From: Thermococcus radiotolerans
GTDB lineage: Archaea; Methanobacteriota_B; Thermococci; Thermococcales; Thermococcaceae
Length of the DNA stretch: 64,000 nucleotides
Assembly: GCF_002214565.1 (NCBI RefSeq)
Contig: NZ_CP015106.1
Location: forward strand, 1-64,000
Direction: 5' to 3'
Under the pieces are notes generated by a model, which made no database searches, was not told where the DNA came from, and worked only from the letters and a program-made list of their open reading frames with translations. Each line of letters opens with the position of its first letter. Within the stretch, counting starts at the first letter, position 1. A program made the translations under genes and the position numbers. This document shows, piece after piece, positions 34,798 through 42,758 of this stretch.

Positions 34798-35625
34798 TTA
34801 GACTAGGTCCTTGAGCTTCTTGACCTTTCCGGCTTTTATCTCGACGTAGCCGGCCCTCTTGAGGAAGCGGAGGACCTCCTCGACGGCCTTTGGAGAGTAG
34901 TTGATGACCAGGGTTCCCTTCTCGGTGGGTATTGAGATGGGTGAGGCCCTCACGAATCCCTTGACCAGCTCCTCCTCCGGAACCTTCTCGTTGCCGAGGG
35001 ACTTGAGTATCTCCCCTGAGAGAATCGAGCGGCCTATCAGTGCGAAGTAGACCTTGAGGAGGTAGTCCTCGGGGAAGTAGCGCGATGCGATTTTTCCGAG
35101 GGTGTTTATCTTGGCTATGTCCAGCTCGAGTATCTCGAACTCGTACTCCATGGTGAGGTCTGCGAAGGCGAACTGCTTGGCTATTCTCTCGGCGCTCTCG
35201 GGGCTGTGGACGAGGTTGAAGGGGAACTTGAACTCGAAGCGGAGCTTCGTGACGTCAACGCCTTCCCTCAGCTTGATGACGCCGTCGCTGTAGTCTATGG
35301 CGCCGTTCCTCGTGAGCTGGTCGAGGAGTTCAGCCACCCATGGGCCCTCCTGGAGGAGGGTCTCGAACCTCTCGCCGACCTTGATGTGCTCCAGTATGTG
35401 GTTGAGGCTCTCCTTGAACGAAACGAAGCCCTCCCTGAGGGCCTCCCTGTCGGCCCCCTCTATGACGTCTATCTGCGCGCTTATCTCCTCAAGGGTTCCC
35501 TCGAGCAGGTACCCAACGAACGCCTCGTATCCGAGTCTCTCATGAAGCTCGAACTTGATGCCTTCCCTTCTCAGGTCTTCGAAAAACGATTTCTTTACGG
35601 ATTCACTCTTCGTGACGAACCTCAT
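34798..35625 (-). CDS. conserved protein of unknown function
   Basis: 275 residues, no signal peptide or membrane helix. Mixed alpha/beta, with an acidic helical N-terminal half and a final winged-helix-like segment (VEEVLRFLKRAGYVEIKAGKVKKLKD). ATG 35625 has GGTGATAGA upstream and a ggttaaaagcc box (minus strand) at about 35646-35655. Divergent from the Sm-like gene with 62 bp between. No family recognised; probably cytoplasmic. Confidence 0.7.
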   Translation of the reverse strand: MRFVTKSESVKKSFFEDLRREGIKFELHERLGYEAFVGYLLEGTLEEISAQIDVIEGADREALREGFVSFKESLNHILEHIKVGERFETLLQEGPWVAELLDQLTRNGAIDYSDGVIKLREGVDVTKLRFEFKFPFNLVHSPESAERIAKQFAFADLTMEYEFEILELDIAKINTLGKIASRYFPEDYLLKVYFALIGRSILSGEILKSLGNEKVPEEELVKGFVRASPISIPTEKGTLVINYSPKAVEEVLRFLKRAGYVEIKAGKVKKLKDLV

Positions 35626-35687
35626 TCTATCACCGAACCGGAAACGGTTAAAAGCCTTATAGGTTTTTGGTTTCTGGAGGTGAGCGC

Positions 35688-35903
35688 ATGGGCGAGAAGC
35701 AGTACCTGCTCGACAAGACCCTTGAGACCTGGAAGGGGAAGAGGGTTGCGATAGCGGTTAGCAACGAGCACTCCTTCACCGGAATCCTGGAGGATTTCGA
35801 TGAGGAGGTCATACTCCTGAGGGACGTTGTGGACATAGCCGGGAACAAGGCCAAGGCCCTAGTGGTGAAGATAGACGACCTCAACTGGATAATGCTCCTG
35901 TGA
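35688..35903 (+). CDS. Sm-like (LSm-type) small protein
   Basis: 71 residues from ATG 35688, with an excellent GGAGGTGA site. The sequence follows the Sm fold: helix (LDKTLETWKGK), then strands KRVAIAVSN, FTGILEDFDEEVILLRDV and a last strand ALVVKIDDLNWIML, with the Sm1-type G-x-L-x-x-F/Y-D turn. LSm proteins form rings that bind U-rich RNA. It is 9 nt ahead of the MobB-like gene, an unexpected partner. Confidence 0.8.
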   Translation: MGEKQYLLDKTLETWKGKRVAIAVSNEHSFTGILEDFDEEVILLRDVVDIAGNKAKALVVKIDDLNWIMLL

Positions 35904-35912
35904 GGGATCGGA

Positions 35913-36647
35913 ATGAGGGGCATCGCCTTCGTTGGCTTCAAGAAGAGCGGGAAAACGACGACTGTTGAGGCCGTCGCGAGGGTCCTCAAGGAGAGAGGCT
36001 ACCGCGTTGCGGTGGCCAAGAGCATGCACGCCGACTTCGACAGGGAAGGGAGCGATACGTGGCGCTTCTCAAAGGTCGCCGATGCCGTCCTGGTAAGGGC
36101 GAACGATACAGATGCCCTCCTCTTCAACGCCAAGGACATCAACGCGCTGTTCTCGATGGTTTCCGCCGATTTCCTCCTGCTCGAGGGATTCAAATCGATT
36201 CAGCACGTTCCCAAGGTAATATGCGCGAGGAACGAGGAGGACGTGAGGGAGCTCAACGACGGCCTTGCCATAGCGGTGAGCGGCGTTATAGCCTCTGCCG
36301 GCGGGGATGAGGTTGAGGGCCTTCCCGTCATAGACGCCACCAAGGAGCCGGAGAGGCTCGCGGATTTGGTGGAGAAGAGGGCATTCATGCTCCCCAACAT
36401 AGACTGCGGCCTCTGCGGCTTTGAGTGCGCCGAGATGGCGAGGATGATAGTGAGGGGCGAGAAGACGACCAAGGACTGTGTGGTTCTCAGTCAGAAGCCG
36501 AAGGTGGCCGTTAGAATAGACGGCCAGGTTCTTCCTATGAAGGACTGGGTGCAGGAGCTGGTTGAGAAGACGATAAAGGGAATGCTCTCGGCGATGAAGG
36601 GCTACCGCGAGGGGAGAAGGATAGAGATCGTGATTAGGGACGATTGA
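35913..36647 (+). CDS. MobB-like GTPase with C-terminal iron-sulfur motif
   Basis: 244 residues. Residues 1-160 are the MobB P-loop NTPase (Walker A GFKKSGKTT, LLLEGFKSI Walker B region), which helps attach nucleotides to molybdopterin. Residues 160-195 add C-x2-C-x3-C-x16-C (CGLCGFEC...DC), like the 4Fe-4S domain of ferredoxin-type electron carriers. The remaining 50 residues are alpha/beta. In tungsten-dependent Thermococcales it probably serves the tungsten or molybdenum pterin pathway, as does moeA at 62732. Operon with the Sm-like gene. Confidence 0.85.
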   Translation: MRGIAFVGFKKSGKTTTVEAVARVLKERGYRVAVAKSMHADFDREGSDTWRFSKVADAVLVRANDTDALLFNAKDINALFSMVSADFLLLEGFKSIQHVPKVICARNEEDVRELNDGLAIAVSGVIASAGGDEVEGLPVIDATKEPERLADLVEKRAFMLPNIDCGLCGFECAEMARMIVRGEKTTKDCVVLSQKPKVAVRIDGQVLPMKDWVQELVEKTIKGMLSAMKGYREGRRIEIVIRDD

Positions 36648-36649
36648 AG

Positions 36650-37048
36650 TCAGACGACCTCAACCCCTACCTCCCGAATTTTGTCCTTTTCCAGCACAAA
36701 GGCCCCGTAGTTTCCCTTCTCGTCGACTACCAGCCAGACGACCGGCCAGAGCCTCATGCCCTTCAAGTCCCCGCCGCTCGGCCTCGGCGGGCACTTCAGG
36801 TGGGAATGGAAGATGCCGACAACCTCAAGGCCCCGTTCCTCGGCTAGGTCTATGGCCTCCACCATCTCGACCGGCTCCATCTCGAAGGCGGTGGCTGAGT
36901 TCAGCCTGTTGGGGACGAAGCGGACTTCCTCGACTTCAATCCGCTCCCCGTTCCTGCGGCCGAAGAGCATGCTGCATATTTCAATCCGCGAATTTTCCGC
37001 CGCTTTGATAATCCGCTTTAAATCTTCCCGGCGAATAACCATCATCAT
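36650..37048 (-). CDS. JAMM/MPN+ metalloprotease-like protein
   Basis: About 132 residues from the ATG triplet at 37048/37045/37042. Complete JAMM zinc site: Glu in EICSMLFG, then HSHLKCPPRPSGGD (H-x-H-x(7-10)-S-x2-D). Archaeal relatives cleave isopeptide-linked small modifier proteins (SAMPs) or their precursors. The frame is open upstream, but a TATA box at 37069-37076 fixes the start near 37045. It converges with the MobB-like gene and is divergent from a 49-residue protein gene. Confidence 0.85.
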   Translation of the reverse strand: MMMVIRREDLKRIIKAAENSRIEICSMLFGRRNGERIEVEEVRFVPNRLNSATAFEMEPVEMVEAIDLAEERGLEVVGIFHSHLKCPPRPSGGDLKGMRLWPVVWLVVDEKGNYGAFVLEKDKIREVGVEVV

Positions 37049-37068
37049 GTCAAGAAATTTCCCGTTAA

Positions 37069-37076
37069 CCTTATAA
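37069..37076. promoter_or_regulatory. palindromic TATA box between divergent genes
   Basis: CTTATAAG is its own reverse complement. It lies 21-27 nt before the JAMM start on the minus strand and 37 nt before ATG 37113 on the plus strand, so one TBP site could serve both genes. Confidence 0.6.
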
Positions 37077-37112
37077 GTTTTGGAGCGCCGAGAGGTCTTT
37101 GCCGGTGATACA

Positions 37113-37262
37113 ATGAAATGGGCCCTTACACTCCACGGTGGGGAAAACCACGGCGAAACCATGATCCTTCACGCCGACAGCGCTGATGAAGCTAGGAGGA
37201 TGGCGATAAGGGAAATGAAGCGGAAGGACGCAAGGGTCTTCGAGCTGGAGAAGATCGAGTGA
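37113..37262 (+). CDS. 49-residue microprotein 1
   Basis: 49 residues from ATG 37113 with GGTGA upstream. Pattern beta-beta-alpha-beta: MKWALTLHGG, GETMILHADS, ADEARRMAIREMKRKD, ARVFELEKIE. The next gene but one (37457-37606) encodes another 49-residue protein with the same layout, so they are probably paralogues. No known domain. Alkaline-acidic mix, soluble. Function unknown. Confidence 0.7.
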   Translation: MKWALTLHGGENHGETMILHADSADEARRMAIREMKRKDARVFELEKIE

Positions 37263-37424
37263 TTCTTCTTCCCCAAATTATTCTTTCCGGCACTCCCTGC
37301 GGCGGAGCGACACTTGTGGCTATCGCGACGATGATGCACACCAACGTATATTTTAGTCTGGACTGCTATGTGCGTTAATGTCGAAATCTGTGCAACAATG
37401 TTTTTAAATCCTTCCAATTTTTTC

Positions 37425-37441
37425 TATCACTCGCAGTGATA
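37425..37441. promoter_or_regulatory. Thermococcales glycolytic motif (TrmBL1/Tgr site)
   Basis: TATCACTCGCAGTGATA is an exact match to the motif TATCAC-N5-GTGATA bound by TrmBL1 (Tgr), the sugar-responsive regulator of Thermococcales. It lies about 16 nt downstream of ttttaaat (37402-37409), at the expected transcription start of the gene at 37457. Motifs downstream of the TATA box repress, with sugar relieving repression. Confidence 0.85.
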
Positions 37442-37456
37442 TACTGGGGTGATGGC

Positions 37457-37606
37457 ATGCTCGTGAGAATCGTCTACTACATGAACAACACCCTCCCCAG
37501 GGAGAGGATAGTCGTCACCAACGACATAAAGAAGGCTGAGAGGATAGCGCGGGAAGAAATGGAAAAGCTCCGCGCGAGGGGCTACGAGCTCGAGTGGGTG
37601 GCCTGA
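37457..37606 (+). CDS. 49-residue microprotein 2, under a glycolytic motif
   Basis: 49 residues from ATG 37457 with GGGTGA 4 nt upstream. Pattern beta-beta-alpha-beta: LVRIVYYMNN, RERIVVTNDI, KKAERIAREEMEKLRARG, YELEWVA. Same length and layout as microprotein 1. The promoter has a TATA box at 37402-37409 and an exact TrmBL1/Tgr site at 37425-37441, so it should be induced on sugars such as maltodextrin. It is the only gene in the window with this site. Function unknown. Confidence 0.75.
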   Translation: MLVRIVYYMNNTLPRERIVVTNDIKKAERIAREEMEKLRARGYELEWVA

Positions 37607-37607
37607 G

Positions 37608-38105
37608 CTACGCCCTCCCAATATTGGGCGGACCGACCGTCTGCTCAAGCCCGTAGATTATCAGGATGAGACCCATCCACGTCGCCGCGAAGTACGCGGT
37701 TATCGTGGCGAAGTGGAGCGGTATGGCGACCAGGAGCATGAGCCCGCCCGTCTTCAGCATCTCCGCCCCGGTGTTGTCGGACATCCGTGAGAGGGCGCGA
37801 TAGAGGAAGTAGAGGCTCAAGAACTGCAGGACAAGAAAGACCACGTGGACGGTGTTCAGCACCGCGGGGCTCGCTTCCACTGGGGTTATTCCAAGGGTTT
37901 TGCTCCATCCGGAGATTCCAAGGGGCACCTTCGCCCCGTAGAGGAGGAGTGACGCGATGAAAACGATGAGCGACCTTTTGATGGCCTCCCTGTACTCCGG
38001 GAGCTCCCCCATGAGGAGCCAGAGGCCTACGACAGCCAGCGGATAGATGTACATCATCAGAATCAGCGTGAGTGCGAAAAGAACCTCAAGCCTTCTAACG
38101 TTCAT
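37608..38105 (-). CDS. small polytopic membrane protein
   Basis: 165 residues with four to five membrane helices (about 8-31, 45-62, 80-105, 120-150). The last half (MSDNTGAEMLKTGGLMLLVAIP) resembles small membrane families such as DUF996. No catalytic motif. It converges with microprotein 2, only 1 nt between stops. Function unknown. Confidence 0.6.
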   Translation of the reverse strand: MNVRRLEVLFALTLILMMYIYPLAVVGLWLLMGELPEYREAIKRSLIVFIASLLLYGAKVPLGISGWSKTLGITPVEASPAVLNTVHVVFLVLQFLSLYFLYRALSRMSDNTGAEMLKTGGLMLLVAIPLHFATITAYFAATWMGLILIIYGLEQTVGPPNIGRA

Positions 38106-38191
38106 GGGACCACCGTAGAAGAGTCGGCTTCAAAGTTAAAAGATTGGGGGAAGTTCATCCCCTCGCCCCGCGCGAACATTCGTTCGCTGGA

Positions 38192-40582
38192 TCATGCTCC
38201 GCGGGACTGCTTGAACTGCTCCTGAATCTTCCTGTAGTACTCCATGGTCTCCTCGCCCACGCTCGGGCCTATCTTCTTCATGGCCTCCTCGAAGTCCTTC
38301 ATCGTTACCTTGACCTTCTGCCTTATCTCGTCGGCCTTCATGCCGGGCCTGATGATGCCCTCCTGCAGTCCCCTGCGCATGGCCAGCATCGCGGCCTCCC
38401 TGACCACCGCCTCGATGTCCGCTCCGGTGTATCCTTCCGTCTTCTTCGCCAGCTCTTCGAGCTCGACGTCCTCCGCGAGCGGCACGTTCCTGGTGTGCAC
38501 CTTGAATATCTCCAGTCTGGCCTTCTCGTCCGGCGCCGGAACTAGTATGAGTCTGTCGAACCTGCCCGGTCTAAGCAGGGCCGGGTCTATGATGTCCGGC
38601 CTGTTCGTTGCGGCAATGACGACCACTCCGCTGTTCTCCTGGATTCCGTCCATCTCCGTGAGCAGCTGGTTGATGAGTCTGTCGGTTACGCGGTTGACGT
38701 CGGTTCCCCTGCGCGGGGCGATTGCATCAATCTCGTCTATGAATATCACCGTCGGAGCCGCCTGCCTAGCCTTCCTGAATATCTCCCTGATGTTCTTCTC
38801 GCTCTCGCCGACCCACTTGCTGAGTACCTCGGGTCCCTTGATGGCTATGAAGTTCGCCTCGCTCTCGTTCGCCACGGCCTTGGCCAGGAGAGTCTTACCC
38901 GTTCCGGGCGGACCGTAGAGGAGTATTCCCTTCGGCGGGGTAATTCCGAGTCCCATGAAGGCCTCCGGGTACTTGAGCGGCCACTCGACGGCCTCGCGGA
39001 GTTCCTCCTTCACGTTCTCAAGGCCACCTATGTCCTCCCAGTGGACGTTCGGAACCTCCAGGAGCACCTCTCTGAGGGCTGACGGCTCGACCATCTTGAG
39101 GGCCTCGTAGAAGTCCTTCCTGGTGACCTTGAGCTCCTCAAGGACTTCCTTGGGTATGTGCTCTGCCTCGAAGTCTATCTTGCCCTCCTTGATGAGCCTC
39201 CTCAGGGCGGCCATGGCTGCCTCTCTCGCGAGTGCGGCTAAGTCGGCACCGACGAATCCGTGGGTGACCTCGGCCAGCTCCTCGAGGAGTCCATCGATAA
39301 GCCTGGCCTTGACCTCGTCGTAGAGCTTCTCGTCTATGCTCCTGAGTATCTCCGGAATCTCCTCATCATTCGCGTTCTTAACCTTCATCAGGGCCCTCTC
39401 GGCGCTCTCGCGGTAGGCGTCGTTCCTCTCCAGCTCCTCGAGTATCTCGATGACCCTGCCCCTCCTGAACTCGGGCTCGATGGGCATTCCCCTGGTGTGT
39501 ATCTGAAGTATCTCCTTCCTGCCCTTCTTGTCGGGAACGCCGACCTCGAGCTCGCGGTCGAACCTTCCTGGCCTCCTGAGGGCCGGGTCTATGGCGTCCG
39601 GTCTGTTGGTTGCGCCTATGACTATGACCTTTCCGCGGCTCTTGAGGCCGTCCATCAGCGTGAGCAGCTGGCTGACTACGCGCTTCTCGACCTCGCCGTG
39701 GGTCTCCTCCCTCTTCGGGGCGATGGCGTCGATCTCGTCGATGAAGATTATCGCCGGCGCGTTCTCTTCAGCTTCTTTGAAGACCTCCCTGAGACGCTCC
39801 TCGCTCTCGCCGTAGTACTTGCTCATTATCTCGGGGCCGTTTATCGCAATGAAGTGAGCGTTCGCCTCGTTCGCTACTGCCTTTGCGAGGAGTGTCTTAC
39901 CCGTTCCGGGCGGACCGTAGAGCAGGACACCCTTAGGCGGCTCGATGCCGAGCTTCTCGAATATCTCCGGGTGCTTGAGCGGGAGCTCAATCATCTCCCT
40001 GACCTTCTGGATGACATCCTTGAGGCCGCCGATGTCCTCATAGGTCACTCCTAGCGCGGCAGTCTTGGAGACCTCCTTGACTGGCTTCTCGCTGACCATG
40101 AACTCGGTGAACTCGGTTATCTGGACTATTCCAGCCGGGGTCGTCGCGGTGACCACAAAGGTGAGCTCCTGGCCGAGGATGCCGACCTTGATGTAGTCTC
40201 CCCTGACGACGGGCCTTCCGACGAGCCTGCTGTGGAACCACTCAACGAAGTCGTGGCCGAAGCGTATGGGTTCGGTCGGGGCCACTATGACCTTCTTCGC
40301 CTCCTTGACCTCGGCCTTTCTCACCGTAACCTCGTCACCGAGGCCGACACCGGAGTTTTTCCTTATGGTTCCGTCCATTCTGATGATGCCCAGCCCTTCG
40401 TCCTCCGGATAAGCCGGCCAGACAACGGCAGCGGTGTTCTTGGTTCCGATTATCTCGATGATATCACCGCTCTGGACTCCAATATCGCGCATTGACTTGC
40501 GGTCTATTCTTACTATTCCCCTCCCAACGTCCCTCTGGTAGGCAGAGGCGACCTTGAGCTTAACTTCCCTCTTTTCGGTCAT
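38192..40582 (-). CDS. CDC48/VAT-type AAA ATPase 1
   Basis: 796 residues: N-terminal double-psi-barrel domain (about 1-185), two AAA modules (about 190-480 and 520-760), each with Walker A GPPGTGKT, Walker B IFIDEIDA and pore loops KYYG and KWVG. It extracts and unfolds proteins for the proteasome. A charged insertion of about 50 residues lies in the small domain of the first module. The C-terminus (QFKQSRGA) lacks a Hb-Tyr-X proteasome tail. SD GGAGGTGA at ATG 40582. It sits next to hsp20, as in Pyrococcus. Confidence 0.94.
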   Translation of the reverse strand: MTEKREVKLKVASAYQRDVGRGIVRIDRKSMRDIGVQSGDIIEIIGTKNTAAVVWPAYPEDEGLGIIRMDGTIRKNSGVGLGDEVTVRKAEVKEAKKVIVAPTEPIRFGHDFVEWFHSRLVGRPVVRGDYIKVGILGQELTFVVTATTPAGIVQITEFTEFMVSEKPVKEVSKTAALGVTYEDIGGLKDVIQKVREMIELPLKHPEIFEKLGIEPPKGVLLYGPPGTGKTLLAKAVANEANAHFIAINGPEIMSKYYGESEERLREVFKEAEENAPAIIFIDEIDAIAPKREETHGEVEKRVVSQLLTLMDGLKSRGKVIVIGATNRPDAIDPALRRPGRFDRELEVGVPDKKGRKEILQIHTRGMPIEPEFRRGRVIEILEELERNDAYRESAERALMKVKNANDEEIPEILRSIDEKLYDEVKARLIDGLLEELAEVTHGFVGADLAALAREAAMAALRRLIKEGKIDFEAEHIPKEVLEELKVTRKDFYEALKMVEPSALREVLLEVPNVHWEDIGGLENVKEELREAVEWPLKYPEAFMGLGITPPKGILLYGPPGTGKTLLAKAVANESEANFIAIKGPEVLSKWVGESEKNIREIFRKARQAAPTVIFIDEIDAIAPRRGTDVNRVTDRLINQLLTEMDGIQENSGVVVIAATNRPDIIDPALLRPGRFDRLILVPAPDEKARLEIFKVHTRNVPLAEDVELEELAKKTEGYTGADIEAVVREAAMLAMRRGLQEGIIRPGMKADEIRQKVKVTMKDFEEAMKKIGPSVGEETMEYYRKIQEQFKQSRGA

Positions 40583-40684
40583 CTTTCATCACCTCCAAAC
40601 TTTTCATGACCGATGATCGTGAGATTCAATGTTTTTATTTTACCTGGGGTAGGAGGGCGGAGCAAAATGGGAAACAACGAAAGG

Positions 40685-41170
40685 TCACTCAATCTTGACT
40701 TCGAAGCCCTCTCCCTCCTCCTTCCTGGGGGCCTTCTTGGGTATCTCTATCTCGAGGACGCCGTTGTTGTAGCGGGCCTTGGTCTTCTCCGGGATGACCT
40801 CCTCGGGGAGCCTGATGACCCTCCTGTAACCGCTGTAGTAGCGCTCGATCTTTATCGCTCCCTCGGTCTCAAGCTCCTTCTCGCGCTTCACCTGGGCCTC
40901 GAGGTAGACGGTGTCCTCGGTAACGCGGAGCTTGATGTCCTCCTTGCGTACTCCAGGCAGTTCAACCGTTATGACGAACCTGTCACCGCGGTCGAAGATG
41001 TCCACGAAGGGCTCGCGCCAGGTCTCACCCACGAACTCGTAGCGCTCTGGCTCTCTGGTGCTCCAAAGCCTCGGTCCGCGCATGATGTCCCTGAAGATGG
41101 CGTCGATCTCCTCCTGAATCTCCCTCATCAGGTCGAAGGGGTCCCAGTAGCGGTCCCTCCTCCAGACCAT
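40685..41170 (-). CDS. hsp20: small heat shock protein (Hsp20/alpha-crystallin)
   Basis: 161 residues. Alpha-crystallin domain at about 50-145 (FVITVELPGVRKEDIKLRV, GVLEIEIPK), with an I-x-I-like tail in FEVKIE. ATP-independent holdase that forms oligomers and protects unfolding proteins. Promoter: CTTTATAAAC box at 41221-41230 and an exact Phr operator at 41190-41212 across the transcription start, so it is heat-induced through loss of Phr. Next to the CDC48 gene in the same orientation. Confidence 0.94.
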   Translation of the reverse strand: MVWRRDRYWDPFDLMREIQEEIDAIFRDIMRGPRLWSTREPERYEFVGETWREPFVDIFDRGDRFVITVELPGVRKEDIKLRVTEDTVYLEAQVKREKELETEGAIKIERYYSGYRRVIRLPEEVIPEKTKARYNNGVLEIEIPKKAPRKEEGEGFEVKIE

Positions 41171-41189
41171 GCTCTCACCCCCTCAACCT

Positions 41190-41212
41190 TTTGGTTACCA
41201 CTAGTAACTAAA
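41190..41212. promoter_or_regulatory. Phr heat-shock operator of hsp20
   Basis: The sequence fits every fixed position of the Phr consensus TTTnnTnAC-N5-GTnAnnAAA on both strands. It overlaps the predicted start of hsp20 transcription, just after the TATA box at 41221-41230. Phr blocks RNA polymerase recruitment and is released at heat-shock temperature. Confidence 0.88.
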
Positions 41213-41281
41213 AGCTCAAGGTTTATAAAGTTTTTCGTCTTTTAATGTGCATCGGTGACTAAAATCGGAGAATGGGAAAGA

Positions 41282-41566
41282 TCAAAGGTTGCTCAGCATG
41301 CGGACGAGCGGGTAGTAAACATCATCAAAGCTCTCGTTTCCCCGGAGGGGGTACACGAACGTCACTTCCTTTCCTTCAACCCTGATCTCCACTTCCCTGG
41401 ACTCGTTCACCAAGACTAGCTCCGTAACCTCGAGCATATCGCTGACTATCCGACCCCTCCCGAGAAGAGAACCCCTGCTGATTCCGTTATTCAAAACCTC
41501 CTCAAGCCGGGGTCTCAGTCCGGCTACCCATTTCGGACGAAACCTTCGTCTGGTTAAAGTCTCCAT
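41282..41566 (-). CDS. hypothetical small protein near hsp20
   Basis: 94 residues from ATG 41566, with GGGGGTGAG as a strong ribosome binding site. Basic N-terminal part (TRRRFRPKW), then an alternating beta region (ELVLVNESREVEIRVEGKEVTFVYPL). No family recognised. The clear Shine-Dalgarno supports a real gene; no TATA box was identified upstream. Confidence 0.6.
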   Translation of the reverse strand: METLTRRRFRPKWVAGLRPRLEEVLNNGISRGSLLGRGRIVSDMLEVTELVLVNESREVEIRVEGKEVTFVYPLRGNESFDDVYYPLVRMLSNL

Positions 41567-41815
41567 CCGCTCACCCCCGGAGGTGAAAGAAGGGGAAAGG
41601 GCGCTTGGCTACCACCCCCTCTGGCTTGTTGGCACATCCGACCTGTTTTTCGGGGCGGGATTCGGGCACTGCCGCGTGATGCTATCGTTGGATAACGGGT
41701 TCCACCATGGCTATGGGACTTTGAAAAATATTAGTTTTTCGCCCGAATTTTTGGAAGATTCGTTCAGTTTTCATGTTTCTACACGAAAAAGTTTGAGTTT
41801 TTGCTCCCGTCGGAA
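41567..41815. other. AT-rich intergenic gap with no supported gene
   Basis: About 250 bp between the hypothetical gene and the MBL gene. The right half is rich in T and A runs (for example around 41725-41800). An open frame from GTG 41583 was judged not to be a gene. No tRNA, stem-loop or recognised operator was found; it may hold an unrecognised small RNA or promoter. Confidence 0.4.
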
Positions 41816-42694
41816 TCAGGTTTTTGTCATCATGCCCGCCGGCTCCAGGACGGAATTCTGAGATACTGCCCGAGCATCGTAGCCGAGTCCCCGGAGAATC
41901 CTTGCGAACTCCTCGGCGAAGCCGTAAACCGTGAAAACCCTCTCCGGCTTTATCCTCTCCACGATCCTCATCAGCTCCCAGAAGTCGGCGTGGTTGCTGA
42001 GTTTAAGCCTTCCAAAACCGGAAACCGTCAGCTCCCAGGGCGAGAGGGAGTTCTCAGCCCGGGGCGAGCGGTAGGAACGCAGGACGACCTCGCCATCGGT
42101 CGAGATGTTGCCGAAGGAGAGGCCGAACTTCGAATAAACGCGCGCCACCTTGACCATCTTCCTCGATGCTTTGACGGTGTAGCCGTGAAGGTCGAGTATC
42201 TTCATGACCTCCTGGGCTTTCCCCATCTGGTTGACGTAGAGAACAGGCCTCTTGCCCCTCTCCAGCGCCTCCTCGACGAAGGCGATTAGCTTTTTCTCGG
42301 CCTCCCTCGGTGTGGGAAACGTGAAGTGCGGAACGCCGAAGGTGGCCTCGATGACCAGGAAGTCCGCCCTCGGGAAGCGGCTCTTCTCGGCTGTTCTGAG
42401 CTTGAACCACTTGGTGTCGCCGGTGTAGAACAGCGTCCCGTTTTCGAGCCACAGCTTTATCCCTGCCGAGCCGAGCATGTGGCCGGCCGGGTAGAGCTTC
42501 GCCTTGAAATCGCCGAGGTAGAAGGTCTTTCCGAACTCGATTTCCCTGTAGAAGCCGCCCTTTCGGAGGTGGCTGAGGAACTTGGTTGCCCTGGTGGAGT
42601 GGATAACCTCGCCGCTGACGAAGTGGTCGGTGTGGGCGTGGCTCTGGAAGGCGAAGCGAGCCGAGCTGTCGAGGCCGACGTTATCTATTATCAT
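41816..42694 (-). CDS. MBL-fold RNA/DNA-processing exonuclease-like protein
   Basis: 292 residues of the metallo-beta-lactamase fold with the beta-CASP-like group features: HAHTDH near the N-terminus, AGHMLGSAG, FYTGDTKW, and the late HADFWEL and VYGFAEEFARIL segments. Related archaeal proteins are called exonucleases or mRNA 3'-end processing factors. The substrate is unproven. It is divergent from the ABC exporter; a taaataag/cttattta box at about 42717-42724 is placed to serve both directions. Confidence 0.82.
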   Translation of the reverse strand: MIIDNVGLDSSARFAFQSHAHTDHFVSGEVIHSTRATKFLSHLRKGGFYREIEFGKTFYLGDFKAKLYPAGHMLGSAGIKLWLENGTLFYTGDTKWFKLRTAEKSRFPRADFLVIEATFGVPHFTFPTPREAEKKLIAFVEEALERGKRPVLYVNQMGKAQEVMKILDLHGYTVKASRKMVKVARVYSKFGLSFGNISTDGEVVLRSYRSPRAENSLSPWELTVSGFGRLKLSNHADFWELMRIVERIKPERVFTVYGFAEEFARILRGLGYDARAVSQNSVLEPAGMMTKT

Positions 42695-42758
42695 TACTTG
42701 AATATAAGCCCCCGAAACCCTTATTTAGCTTCGTTTCGATATTCCTCTGGGTGTTGAG

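Noticed and set aside
39260-40054. A 264-codon plus-strand frame
   Set aside because: Antisense to CDC48 ATPase 1; the second CDC48 has similar shadows, as expected for conserved codon patterns.
40606-40640. Phr site upstream of CDC48 ATPase 1
   Set aside because: One half matches GTnAnnAAA but the other half does not fall at the required 5-nt spacing.
41583-41861. A 92-codon plus-strand frame starting at GTG 41583
   Set aside because: It has no start signals of its own (the GGAGGTG overlaps the start), shows no coding-like composition in its AT-rich half and overlaps the real MBL gene end.
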